Assembly: GCA_013697905.1 (NCBI GenBank)
Contig: JACCVZ010000038.1
Location: 1 to 34,574, forward strand
DNA length: 34,574 nt
Origin: Nocardioidaceae bacterium
GTDB lineage: Bacteria; Actinomycetota; Actinomycetes; Propionibacteriales; Nocardioidaceae
Reading direction: 5' to 3'
The position numbers and the translations under genes are program-made. This document shows, in pieces, positions 1-8,800 of the stretch. Numbering within the stretch: position 1 is the stretch's first letter; the number at the start of each line of letters is the position of its first letter. Under the pieces are notes generated by a model. The model worked only from the letters and a program-made list of their open reading frames with translations, was not told where the DNA came from and ran no database searches.

Positions 1-1
1 A

Positions 2-466
2 GGCTCGACGGGGTCCGACGCCGACCACAACGGTGCGGACGTGAAGTTCGCCCAGATGATGATCCCGCACCACCAGCAGGCGGTCGAGATGAGCGGGCTC
101 GTCCTAAAGGCTGACGGGGTCGAGCCAGACGTGGTCGCGCTCGCCGAAGACATCAAGGCGGCACAGGCACCGGAGATCGAGCTGATGCAGGGATGGCTCG
201 AGGACTGGGGTGCCGACGACGGCGGGATGGACGGGATGGACGGGATGCTGTCCGTCGACCAGATGACCGCGCTCGAAGGCGCCAGGGGTGACAGGCTGGT
301 CGCACTGTTTCTCGAGGGCATGATCGGGCACCACGAGGGTGCCATCCAGATGGCACGAGACGCGCTCGACGCGGGCAGCAGTCCCGACGCCCAGGAGCTT
401 GCGGGCCAGATCATCGAGTCGCAGCGGGCGGAGATCGCCCGGATGCGAGACATTCTCGGCCCGTGA
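2..466 (+). CDS. DUF305 domain-containing protein, 5' end missing
   Basis: The reading frame is open from base 2 and ends at TGA 464-466, so the start and any signal peptide lie outside the window. A GTG at 41 could be taken as a start, but in-frame coding with a typical DUF305 lead-in (HNGADVKFAQ) continues upstream of it. The two hallmark His-His motifs of DUF305 are present: MMIPHHQQA early on and MIGHHEGAIQMA in the second half, within a four-helix ferritin-like fold. Family members are usually secreted or lipid-anchored and are often found near copper or metal-handling genes; the biochemical role is not settled. A short 9-bp repeat near 223-249 encodes a GMDGMDGM run in the loop between the two halves. 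The family call is firm; the function is unknown. Confidence 0.88.
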   Translation, partial: GSTGSDADHNGADVKFAQMMIPHHQQAVEMSGLVLKADGVEPDVVALAEDIKAAQAPEIELMQGWLEDWGADDGGMDGMDGMLSVDQMTALEGARGDRLVALFLEGMIGHHEGAIQMARDALDAGSSPDAQELAGQIIESQRAEIARMRDILGP

Positions 467-545
467 GTCGGCTCCGTCCTACGATGGACCCGACCTCGGT
501 CGCTGCGGCGGTCGGGCGGGCCGACGCGTGAAAGGGGTGTCAGGC

Positions 546-959
546 GTGAGTTGGATCAAGCCGGTTGGGACCAGGCTGGTCAAGTATGGTCCGCAGGCCC
601 AGCTCGTCTGGAAACATGTCGCGGCACCGGTGACCGTCGCCGCCGGGCGGACATTCGCGGTGCAGACAGCCCGGCGTACCGCTGTCAAACATGCAGACAC
701 GGTGATCGAAGGCGCCATCTTGATGGCGATGCATGAGGGGCAGACGCACTGGGTCGTCTTCAGCGGCGGTGAGCCAGTGGCGGCGTACCCGCCCGCGCCC
801 GTCCCGTTGCCTGAGCTGATCGCCCACGCCAACGTGTCGAAGAAGATGACGCCCGACCAGTTCCGCACCCGTCAGGCCGAAGCATCGCGCACCCGCAAGG
901 TTGTCGACACCGCGCGGACGATGCGTCAGCAGTACCGTCGGCGCCGAGACGGCATGTAG
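546..959 (+). CDS. conserved hypothetical protein (137 aa)
   Basis: A small basic protein with no domain I can name. GTG codons at 528, 537 and 546 are all in frame; I chose 546 because AAAGGGG (531-537) sits 8 bases upstream as a ribosome binding site. The N-terminal half is amphipathic (VGTRLVKYGPQ, then WKHVAAPVTVAAGR). The middle contains a predicted beta segment (THWVVFSGGEPVAAYP) followed by a proline-rich turn, and the C-terminus is a charged helix ending in RQQYRRRRDGM. There is no signal peptide and no clear membrane segment. It lies 79 bases after the DUF305 gene and 31 bases before the antiporter on the same strand, so it may share their transcript. Codon usage matches the neighbours, which supports a real gene. 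Confidence 0.7.
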   Translation: MSWIKPVGTRLVKYGPQAQLVWKHVAAPVTVAAGRTFAVQTARRTAVKHADTVIEGAILMAMHEGQTHWVVFSGGEPVAAYPPAPVPLPELIAHANVSKKMTPDQFRTRQAEASRTRKVVDTARTMRQQYRRRRDGM

Positions 960-976
960 GGGCAGTCGGTCGGGGT

Positions 977-983
977 GGGAGGA
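977..983 (+). promoter_or_regulatory. ribosome binding site of the antiporter gene
   Basis: GGGAGGA lies 7 bases before GTG 991. It decides this start over the upstream in-frame codons, since the open frame reaches back to about 901 inside the previous gene. Confidence 0.65.
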
Positions 984-990
984 TTCCTCC

Positions 991-2856
991 GTGCACATCG
1001 CGGTCGGAGTCGTTGCTCTCATCACTGTCGTCACACTGGTGACGGCGTTCGGGCGCCGGCTTCCGATGCCGGCGCCGTTGCTCCTGGTCGTGGTCGGAGT
1101 GGTGGCGTCGTTCATCCCGCAGGTGCCCGATGTGGAGCTCAGTCCCGACCTGGTACTGGTCGGTTTTCTCCCTCCGCTGCTGTACGCCGCTGCGCTGAGT
1201 ACGTCGGTCACCGACTTCCGTGCGAACAAGCGCCCGATCGCGCTTCTCTCGGTGGGACTCGTCATCACCACCACGGTCGTGGTGGGGTTGGTGGCGTGGT
1301 GGTTGCTGCCGATCAAGCCCGCCGTGGCGTTCGCCCTCGGCGCCGTCGTCTCCCCGCCGGATGCGGTCTCGGCGACCGCGATCGCCCGCCGGGTCGGTAT
1401 GCCGAGACGGATGGTGACGATCCTCCAGGGTGAGAGCCTGGTCAACGACGCGACGGCGCTGGTCGCGCTGCGGACGGCGATCGCCGCCTTCGGCGGCACG
1501 GTCACCGTGTGGGAGGTCGGCTTCGACTTCGTGACCACCGCCGTGGGCGGTGTGTTGGTAGGGGTCGCAGTCGCGATCGTGACGGGGAAGATCCGCAAGC
1601 GCATCCAGGACGAGGTCACCGACACCGCGGTGTCGATCGTGACCCCGTTCATCTCCTACCTGGCGGCCGAGCAAATGCACTTCTCGGGCGTCCTTGCAGT
1701 GGTCGTCACGGGGCTCATCCTCGGGCACCGTTCTCACCTGATGCAGTCGGCGTCGTCGCGAGTCTTCGAACGGACGAACTGGCGGACGTTTGAGTTCATG
1801 CTCGAGAACACCGTCTTCTTGCTGATCGGGCTCCAGGTGCGCTCCATCGTGACAGCTGCGGGCGACAGCAACCTGGGGGTCCAGCGGATCGCCGTGGCCT
1901 GCGCCGTCATCACCCTGACGGTGATGGTGGTGCGGCCGCTGTGGGTGTTTCCGGCGACCTATCTGCCGCGCCTGATCCCGGCCATCCGCAGGAACGACCC
2001 GTTCCCTCCGTGGACCTATCCCGCAGGGATCTCCTGGGCCGGCATGCGCGGTGTGGTCACGCTCGCTGCGGCGCTCATCCTGCCAGCGGACGAGACGCAG
2101 GAGCGGGAGGTGCTGATTCTGATCGCGCTGGTGGTGGTGGGGGCGACGCTGCTGCTGCAGGGGTCGACGCTGCCCTGGGTCCTGCGTCACCTGGGCCTCA
2201 CCGGGCCGGACCCGGGCGAGGACGCGCTGCAGGCAGCGAGCGTGGCTCAGCGTGCCTCGGCGGCCGGGCTGCGACGGTTGGAAGAGATCCGGACTGACGA
2301 CGATCGCGACGAGGTCCTGGACCGGGTACGTCGACGCAGCAACGAGCGCTCCGACGCACTGTGGGAGCGCCTCGGCGGAACCGACGAGACGCCCAGCCAG
2401 GCCTACGCGCGACTGCGGCTAGCCATGATCGAGGCGGAACGTCATGAGCTCATCAGGCTGCGCGACGAGGGAGCCGTCCCCGATGACGTGATGCGACGGG
2501 TGGTCGCATCGATTGACGTCGAGGAGACGGTGCTCGACCTGGGGCAGCGGTGGAGTGACGAGAACCGCGTCGGCGAGCTGACGTCCACGATCACCCACGG
2601 CGCATGCGAGCATCTCGACGAGCTCGCTGAGACCCCTCATCCGAAGACGCCCCAGGGCTGCGAGGAGTGCATATCTGAAGATCTGGCGTGGGTGCACCTG
2701 CGGCTGTGCATGTCGTGCGGGCACGTGGGCTGCTGCGACTCGTCGATCGGCAAACACGCCAGTGCTCACTTCGGACAGGTGAAGCACCCGGTGATGCGCA
2801 GCTTCGAGCCGGGGGAGGCCTGGCGCTGGTGCTTCGTCGACGACGTCCTCGGCTGA
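991..2856 (+). CDS. CPA1-family Na+/H+ antiporter with C-terminal UBP zinc finger
   Basis: A 621-residue cation/proton antiporter expected to exchange Na+ (or K+) for H+ across the plasma membrane. The GTG start at 991 is chosen because GGGAGGA (977-983) precedes it by 7 bases and the first membrane helix begins at once (HIAVGVVALITVV). About twelve membrane segments fill residues 1-400, including the CPA1 core segments VVSPPDAVSATAIARR and GESLVNDATALVA, whose Asp residues bind the ion, and the late segment SWAGMRGVVTLAAAL. After a charged cytosolic helical region (about 420-530) the protein ends with a complete UBP-type zinc finger (about 537-621): C539, H541, a CEEC pair, a CMSC pair, VGCCDSS, and the HASAHF and KHPV histidines. 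Bacteria lack ubiquitin, so the ligand of this finger is unknown. Confidence 0.9.
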   Translation: MHIAVGVVALITVVTLVTAFGRRLPMPAPLLLVVVGVVASFIPQVPDVELSPDLVLVGFLPPLLYAAALSTSVTDFRANKRPIALLSVGLVITTTVVVGLVAWWLLPIKPAVAFALGAVVSPPDAVSATAIARRVGMPRRMVTILQGESLVNDATALVALRTAIAAFGGTVTVWEVGFDFVTTAVGGVLVGVAVAIVTGKIRKRIQDEVTDTAVSIVTPFISYLAAEQMHFSGVLAVVVTGLILGHRSHLMQSASSRVFERTNWRTFEFMLENTVFLLIGLQVRSIVTAAGDSNLGVQRIAVACAVITLTVMVVRPLWVFPATYLPRLIPAIRRNDPFPPWTYPAGISWAGMRGVVTLAAALILPADETQEREVLILIALVVVGATLLLQGSTLPWVLRHLGLTGPDPGEDALQAASVAQRASAAGLRRLEEIRTDDDRDEVLDRVRRRSNERSDALWERLGGTDETPSQAYARLRLAMIEAERHELIRLRDEGAVPDDVMRRVVASIDVEETVLDLGQRWSDENRVGELTSTITHGACEHLDELAETPHPKTPQGCEECISEDLAWVHLRLCMSCGHVGCCDSSIGKHASAHFGQVKHPVMRSFEPGEAWRWCFVDDVLG

Positions 2857-2866
2857 CCCCGCTGCG

Positions 2867-3367
2867 TCAGGGCAGGTAGCGACGGGCCTCGGCGACGACG
2901 TTTTCGAACAGCGCTTGGTCGACCGCGGCCCCCTCCCGGCGTACGGACGTCGCCTGCACTCGAATCAACCGGTCCAGCCGTACCTCGCTGGGACGCCGCT
3001 CGCGGTCCCAAGCGCCGGTGCCGACATCGCGCCAGTGCCGTCCACGCCGTGACTCCTGCTCGGCGTCACGATCATGATCCTTACTGGTCAGCATCAGCCC
3101 GGCCAGGTCGTCGTCGAGGCGGCCGATGATGAGGACCGGCCGGTCCTTGCCCTGGGCGGGGTCGTCCTCGTACGGGACCCAAGTCCAGACGACCTCACCA
3201 GGATCAGGGCGGCCGTCGAGGCGCGGCCGGTACTCCAGGACGAGGCCGTGGTTGCCCGGGCCGGGTGCAGGCGCGGGTGCAGAACGGGTGCCCGCTCGCA
3301 CCGGTCGACGGCGGGTGAGCGTGGTCAGCAGCCGGTGGAGCGGGCCACCGCGACGCGAACGCGGCAA
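2867..3367 (-). CDS. PemK/MazF-like family protein
   Basis: A protein of about 166 residues resembling actinobacterial PemK/MazF-like proteins, a family whose toxin members are mRNA interferases. The recognisable core is PDPGEVVWTWVPYEDD, then GKDRPVLIIGR and LAGLMLTSKDHD, followed by EVRLDRLIRV near the end; this is the small SH3-like barrel of the family. The start is uncertain. The frame is open to 3448, but the part beyond 3370 overlaps the neighbouring broken gene and reads as low-complexity. TTG at 3367-3365 is a reasonable choice; a GTG about 20 codons further in is also possible, and neither has a strong Shine-Dalgarno. No antitoxin gene is adjacent, and this actinobacterial subgroup is often found alone, so toxin activity should not be assumed. 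It converges on the antiporter with only 10 bases between the stops. Confidence 0.72.
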   Translation of the reverse strand: MPRSRRGGPLHRLLTTLTRRRPVRAGTRSAPAPAPGPGNHGLVLEYRPRLDGRPDPGEVVWTWVPYEDDPAQGKDRPVLIIGRLDDDLAGLMLTSKDHDRDAEQESRRGRHWRDVGTGAWDRERRPSEVRLDRLIRVQATSVRREGAAVDQALFENVVAEARRYLP

Positions 3368-3369
3368 GG

Positions 3370-3866
3370 TCAGCAGCCGCAGCTGTAGTAGGTGACGTCC
3401 CAGTGGCTGCCCTTGTTGGTGGAGATGTTGCCCGAGTAGGCCCGGCACATCGGGTAGCCGTCACCGCGCAACCCGATGTAGGAGTAGTGGTTGCGGACGT
3501 AGTCGTCGTTGCAGGTCGAGCGGGAGAGGTCGACCTTGCGGCCGTTGAAGCGGCTGCAGGTGCCGCTGGCGTGCCCGACCTGAGTGCCGCCGGCGATGTT
3601 CACCGCGCAGCCGCTGACCCCCGGTAGGCCTTGATGCCCGATACCGTCGACTGGTTCATCTGGTCGTACGCCATGCACGTGGCGTTGTAGCGGTTGGTGC
3701 AACCACCGCTCGAGGACCGGGTGATGCCGGACGCCCGCAGCTGCGACGCGGCCGACGAGTCGGAGAGCTTGGTGACCGCGGACGCTGTATGGACCGGGTC
3801 GAGGGGGACGGCGGCGAATTAGAGGAGTCCGATCAGCACGGCGATCAGACGATGGGTGCCAGTCAT
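3370..3866 (-). pseudogene. secreted M15-like (D-Ala-D-Ala peptidase fold) protein, disrupted
   Basis: The ATG at 3866-3864 begins a signal peptide (MTGTHRLIAVLIGLL) that is cut by an in-frame TAA at codon 16. The same frame then continues sensibly (SSGGCTNRYNATCMAYDQ, then STVSGIKAYRG) until about 3615. There a one-base shift near a run of five Gs is needed to pass to SGCAVNIAGGTQVGHASG and the C-terminus, which ends in GSHWDVTYYSCGC at TGA 3372-3370. The order GGT.VGHASG, S-x-x-N-G-x-K-x-D, GDGYPM and HWD resembles small secreted actinobacterial proteins with the M15 zinc-peptidase fold. The expected SH of SHxNGxKxD reads SR here, so a presumed zinc ligand is missing as well. Two independent lesions plus a lost ligand indicate decay; a sequencing error could explain the G-run shift but not all three. 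Confidence 0.6.
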
Positions 3867-4012
3867 AACGATTCCGTCCTGCAGCAGGTGCGCTGCGGCT
3901 GAACTGGTGACAGGGAAGGAGTTTCGGCGGCTCTCAAGGAAGTGTCTAGCAGGCGCAGGGGTCGCTTGCCCAGACCAAGCTCATTCGCCGGGCCCTGCGC
4001 TGCACTAGTGAT

Positions 4013-4081
4013 GCGCCGCGGCGAGATCCGAGCGTGAAGCTGCTCTGGCGACCGCAGACTCGGATCTTTGGGCCGCGGCGC
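4013..4081. terminator. long interrupted inverted repeat downstream of the DHA2 transporter
   Basis: Two nested pairs of perfect 9-base arms: 4013-4021 with 4073-4081 (GCGCCGCGG / CCGCGGCGC) and 4024-4032 with 4059-4067 (AGATCCGAG / CTCGGATCT). They form a stem with a small internal bulge and a 26-base loop. It lies just after the stop of the transporter gene (4098) on the minus strand and probably ends that transcript. The rest of the interval 3867-4097 holds no convincing gene. Confidence 0.5.
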
Positions 4082-4097
4082 GCTGCGGTGGGGGGCG

Positions 4098-5633
4098 TCA
4101 GGCGGGCACCAGACCGCGCTCGGTCGGGACGTCCTGCTTCTTGACGTTGATGAGGGTCAGCACTGTCAGCAGCGCCAGGAACAGCAACATTGCGCCCCAG
4201 AAGAACGACACGTGGTAGCCGTGCACGAAGGCGAGCCCGGTCACCTCCTTGACGTCGGCCGGATCGCGCAGGTTGTCGCTGACGTAGCCGGTCACCGCAC
4301 CGGCGTACAACGTGTTGAGCAGCGCCAGACCGAGCGATCCGCCGACCTGCTGGGCGGTGTTGAGCACAGCGCTCGCCACCCCCGCGTCGTGGTGGCTGAC
4401 GCCGACCAGGGCGGTGCTGGAGGCTGGGATGAAGACACCCGCGAGACCGACGCTCATCAAAATCAGCGCTGGCAGCACGTGCAGCCAGTACGACGTGTCC
4501 GGGGTGATCCGGGTGAGCAGCAGCATGCCGACCACGGCCATCACTAGGCCGGGGATCAGCAGCGGCTTCGGCCCCACCTTCGGCAGCAGCTGGGCGACGA
4601 TCCCGGCTGAGACGATGATGCCGGCGCTGAACGGCAAGAAGGCGAAACCGGATCTCAGCGGGCTGTAACCCAGCGTCAGCTGGAAGTAGTAGGTCAGGAA
4701 GAGGAACATCGCGAACAGCCCCGCACCGACCAGCAGGAACGTCAGGTAGGAGCCGCCCCGGTTGCGGTCGAGGATCACCCGCATCGGGAGCAGCGGGTTC
4801 TTCGCACGCAGCTCCCACACGATGAACGCGACGAGGAGCACGGCTGCCGCGGTCAGGAAGAACAGGGTCGGACCGGCGGTCCACCCGAGCACCTCCGTGC
4901 TCTGGCCCGGGTCTTTCAGCTTTGCGGCCTCGGTGAAGCCGTAGACCAGCGACACCAGTCCGAGCGTGGCAAGGACAACGCCGGGGACGTCGTAGCGGGT
5001 GTCGCCCTCCGCCCTGCTCTCGTGCACGATCGGCACAGCAGCCAGCGCGGCGCCCAGCGCGATCGGGACGTTGACCCCGAGACACCAGCGCCACGAGGCG
5101 TACTCCGTCAGCACGCCGCCGACGATGAGACCGATGGCAGCGCCGCCACCGGAGATCGCGCCGAAGACGCCGAACGCGCGAGCCCGCTCCTTCGGCAAGG
5201 TGAACATCACCGTGATCAAGGACAGCGCGGCCGGTGCGAGCAGCGCCGCGAAGGCGCCCTGCAAGCCGCGGGCGGCGAACAACAGGCCAGCGGTCGAGGC
5301 GACGCCGCCGAGCGCGGACGCGCCGGCGAAGCCGAGCAACCCGACGATGAACGTGCGCTTGCGGCCCATGTAGTCAGCGATCCGACCGCCGAGCAGCAGC
5401 AATCCGCCGAACGCGAGGGTGTAGGCCGTGACCACCCATTGCCGATCGGCGTCACTGATACCGAGATCGGTCTGCGCCGACGGCAGCGCAATGTTGACGA
5501 TGGACGCGTCGAGAATGATCATCAGCTGGGCGACGGCGATCACACCGAGCGCCAACCAGCGGCGCGGGTCGAGACCGTCGTCAGGCGTCGATGGTTCGGC
5601 GGTGGTTTCGGGGGGGAGAGTTGAGTCGGTCAC
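4098..5633 (-). CDS. MFS drug-efflux transporter, DHA2 (14-TM, EmrB/QacA) family
   Basis: A 511-residue proton-coupled multidrug exporter of the plasma membrane. The GTG at 5633 has AAGGGG a few bases upstream. After a 25-residue polar N-terminus come about fourteen hydrophobic segments. The DHA2 signatures are visible: LDASIVNIALPSAQ in helix 1, WVVTAYTLAFGGLLLLGGRIAD through helix 2 with the loop motif DYMGRKRTF, and a motif-C-like stretch in helix 5 (AIGLIVGGVLTEYASWRW). The C-terminus is cytosolic and short. Genes of this family are often controlled by a neighbouring TetR or MarR regulator, but none is present here; it diverges from hrpA across a 266-base gap. The substrate cannot be read from sequence. 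Confidence 0.9.
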   Translation of the reverse strand: MTDSTLPPETTAEPSTPDDGLDPRRWLALGVIAVAQLMIILDASIVNIALPSAQTDLGISDADRQWVVTAYTLAFGGLLLLGGRIADYMGRKRTFIVGLLGFAGASALGGVASTAGLLFAARGLQGAFAALLAPAALSLITVMFTLPKERARAFGVFGAISGGGAAIGLIVGGVLTEYASWRWCLGVNVPIALGAALAAVPIVHESRAEGDTRYDVPGVVLATLGLVSLVYGFTEAAKLKDPGQSTEVLGWTAGPTLFFLTAAAVLLVAFIVWELRAKNPLLPMRVILDRNRGGSYLTFLLVGAGLFAMFLFLTYYFQLTLGYSPLRSGFAFLPFSAGIIVSAGIVAQLLPKVGPKPLLIPGLVMAVVGMLLLTRITPDTSYWLHVLPALILMSVGLAGVFIPASSTALVGVSHHDAGVASAVLNTAQQVGGSLGLALLNTLYAGAVTGYVSDNLRDPADVKEVTGLAFVHGYHVSFFWGAMLLFLALLTVLTLINVKKQDVPTERGLVPA

Positions 5634-5706
5634 AAAGACCCCTTCATTGTCGGTAAACGGACTGGTCGTGGCGAGGCGCCGTGTCCCTCACCGACCGGAT
5701 CAGTCA

Positions 5707-5727
5707 ACCACCCCTCCGACAGGTGGT
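5707..5727. promoter_or_regulatory. inverted repeat in the transporter/hrpA divergent region
   Basis: ACCACC (5707-5712) and GGTGGT (5722-5727) form a dyad with a 9-base centre, about 75 bases before the transporter start. It could be an operator for an unlinked regulator of the efflux gene. The arms are short and chance is possible. Confidence 0.25.
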
Positions 5728-5861
5728 CGTGTCAGTCATTGCATCATGGTCAACCGACAGAATCGGAGCCGTTCATACGCGCGCTCTGGCCCGTCTCGTG
5801 CAGCACGCGCGATGCTGCGGTCACCATCGTCATGCTGAGGAGCCTGACAGCAGTCGGTCCG

Positions 5862-5890
5862 GTGACGTAGCCAAGGGCAAGCATTAGAAT
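5862..5890 (+). promoter_or_regulatory. candidate hrpA promoter, near-leaderless
   Basis: GTGACG (5862-5867), a 17-base spacer and TAGAAT (5885-5890) resemble an actinobacterial sigma-A promoter. The -10 ends only 9 bases before the ATG at 5900, and no Shine-Dalgarno is visible, so the mRNA would begin within a few bases of the start codon. Confidence 0.45.
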
Positions 5891-5899
5891 TGAGCCATC

Positions 5900-8800
5900 A
5901 TGTCCACGCAGAGGCGCCTCGCGTCCGAGGTGTCCGCGCCGGCGCCGGTGGGCGCAGCGCTCGCCATCACCTACCCCGCGCAGCTTCCTGTCTCCCAACG
6001 AAGGGCCGACATCGCCGCGGCGATCCGTGACCACCAGGTCGTGATAGTCGCCGGGGAGACGGGCAGCGGCAAGACGACACAGCTGCCGAAGATCTGCCTG
6101 GAGCTCGGACGTGGGCGCGACGGTGCAGTGATCGGCCACACCCAGCCACGGCGCATCGCTGCCCGCACCGTCGCCGAGCGGATCGCCGAAGAGCTCGACA
6201 CCGACCTCGGTGACCTCGTCGGCTACCAGGTTCGCTTCACCGACAAGTCGAGCGACGCCACGGCGGTGAAGGTGATGACCGACGGGATCTTGCTGGCAGA
6301 GATCCAGCGGGACCAAGACCTGCGCCGCTACGACACGATCATCATCGACGAGGCACACGAGCGGAGCCTCAACATCGACTTCATCCTCGGCTACCTCAAG
6401 CAGCTGCTGCCACGCCGACCGGACCTCAAGGTCGTCATCACCTCCGCCACGATCGACCCCCAGCGGTTCTCCGCCCACTTCGACGCGGCGCCGATCATCG
6501 AGGTCTCGGGACGCACGTACGACGTCGAGGTGCGCTATCGCGAGCTCGTAGACGACCAGACCCAAGGCATCGTCGACGCCGTTCGCGAGCTGATCAGCGA
6601 GGGCCCCGGTGACATCCTGGTGTTCTGTTCCGGGGAGCGCGAGATCCGCGACGCCACGGACGCGCTGCAGAAGCTGAGGCCACGCCGTGTCACCGACCAG
6701 CTCGAGGTGCTGCCGCTCTACGCGCGGCTGTCGTCGGCCGAGCAGCGTCGCATCTTCGCGCCCCACTCGACCAGGCGAGTCGTGCTCGCGACCAACGTCG
6801 CCGAGACGTCGCTGACGGTGCCCGGGATCCACTACGTCGTCGACACCGGCCTCGCCCGCATCTCCCGCTACAGCCCACGCACCAAGGTGCAACGGCTGCC
6901 GATCGAAGCCATCTCGCAGGCCAGCGCCAACCAGCGCAAGGGCAGGTGCGGTCGCCTCGCCGACGGCATCTGCGTCAGGCTGTACGCCGAGGACGACTTC
7001 GAGGCGCGCCCGGAGTTCACCGACCCCGAGATTTTGCGCACCAACCTGGCGGCAGTCATCCTTCAGATGACAGCCCTCGGCTTGGGCGACATCGCCCGAT
7101 TCCCCTTCCTCGAGCCGCCGGACAGCCGGGCTGTGCAGGCCGGCTTCCAGCTCCTCGACGAGATCGGAGCCATCACGACCGCACCACCGAAGCGGCGTAC
7201 GTCGCGACGCGCCGGTCGGGGTCCCCGACCAGCTGAGGCCGGCCGGCCGCGGTTGACCCGGATCGGCCGAGACCTCGTGCGCCTGCCGGTCGATCCCCGA
7301 CTGGCGCGGATGGTGCTGGAGGCAGGTCGCCACGACTGCGCGCGCGAGGTCATCACGATCGTCGCCGCTTTGTCCATCCAGGACCCGCGTGAGCGGCCGG
7401 CAGACCGGCAGGAGCAGGCCGACCAGGCACACCGCCGCTACGCCGACCCAGACTCCGACTTCGCCAGCCTCCTCAACATGTGGCGCCACATCAAGGAGCA
7501 GCAGAAGGCGCTGTCGTCCAGCGGCTTCCGGAGGATGTGCAAGCGTGAGTTCCTGAACTACCTCCGGGTCCGGGAGTGGCAGGACCTTGACGCCCAGCTT
7601 CGGCAGGTTGCCAAGCAGCTCGACGTACCGCTGACCAAGAGTGCCGCCGCGGCCGAGGCCATCCACCGGTCGATGCTCGCTGGGCTGCTGTCCCACCTCG
7701 GGATGCGCGACGAAGAGAAGCGCGACTATCTCGGGGCCCGCGGGACCCGGTTCTCGATCTTTCCCGGCTCCGGCTTGTTCAAGAGCCAGCCGCCGTTCGT
7801 GATGGCCGCGGAGCTGGTCGAGACCGGGCGGCTGTGGGGACGCGTCAACGCGCGGATCGAGCCCGAGTGGGCCGAGGACATCGCCGGCCACCTGGTCAAA
7901 CGCAGCTACAGCGAGCCGCATTGGGAGAAGAGCCGAGGCTCGGTGGTGGCGCTCGAAAAGGTCTCGTTGTACGGCGTCCCGATCGTCTCCGAGCGCAAAG
8001 TCAACTACGGCCGCATCGACCCTGCGGTGGCCCGTGAGCTGTTCATCCGGCACGCCTTGGTGCTGGGGGAGTGGACCACCCACCACCGGTTCTTCGCCGA
8101 GAACCAGGCGCTGCTCGACGAGGTCGAGGATTTCGAGCATCGAGCCAGGCGCCGCGACATCGTCGTCGACGACGAGACCTTGTACGACTTCTACGACCAG
8201 CGGATCCCCGTCGACGTTGTGTCGACCGCTCACTTCGACGCCTGGTGGAAACGGCGTCGACAGCTCACGCCCGATCTGCTGACATTCACGCTGGACATGC
8301 TCGTGCAGGACCATGCCAGCGAGCTCACCGCTGAGGAGTTCCCGCTCGTCTGGCGCCATGGGGAGGTCGAGCTGCCGCTCGCCTACCAGTTCGAGCCGGG
8401 CACCGACCGCGACGGCGTCACCGTCGACATTCCGGTCGCGACGCTGCCGCAGGTCGAGGCCCAGGACTTCTCCTGGCCGGTGCCCGGGCTGCGGGAGGAG
8501 CTCGTCGTCGCCATGATCCGCTCGCTTCCCAAGCAGCTCCGCGTCACCTTCATCCCGGCCCCCAATGTCGCCCGCGGTTTCCTGGCGGCGGTGACGGCAG
8601 GGGAGGAGCCGCTGCTGGACGCGCTGACCCGCCACCTGCGTCGTACGACGGGAGTCGCCGTGCCGCCCGACGCTTGGGACCTGGCCAGGGTGCCGCCGCA
8701 CCTGCGCACGTCGTTCCGGGTGGTCGACGACACCGGTGCCGAGCTCGGCGTCGGCAAGGACATCGAGGCGCTGCAACATCAGTTGCGCGCGCAAGCCGGC

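Noticed and set aside
760-2190. 476-codon open frame antisense to the antiporter
   Set aside because: It is an Arg/His/Asp-rich shadow of the membrane helices of the antiporter, with no domain.
2867-3367. A toxin-antitoxin pair
   Set aside because: The PemK/MazF-like protein is clear, but no small antitoxin gene lies on either side; the neighbours are the antiporter and a broken secreted gene.
3946-5094. 382-codon frame overlapping the DHA2 transporter on the same strand
   Set aside because: It is the alternate frame of the transporter; the 4098-5633 frame carries the membrane helices and family motifs.
5750-8794. 1014-codon open frame antisense to hrpA
   Set aside because: It lies wholly opposite HrpA, which has all helicase motifs; its translation has the Asp/Val/Gly/Leu-rich composition typical of shadow frames in GC-rich DNA and no recognisable domain.
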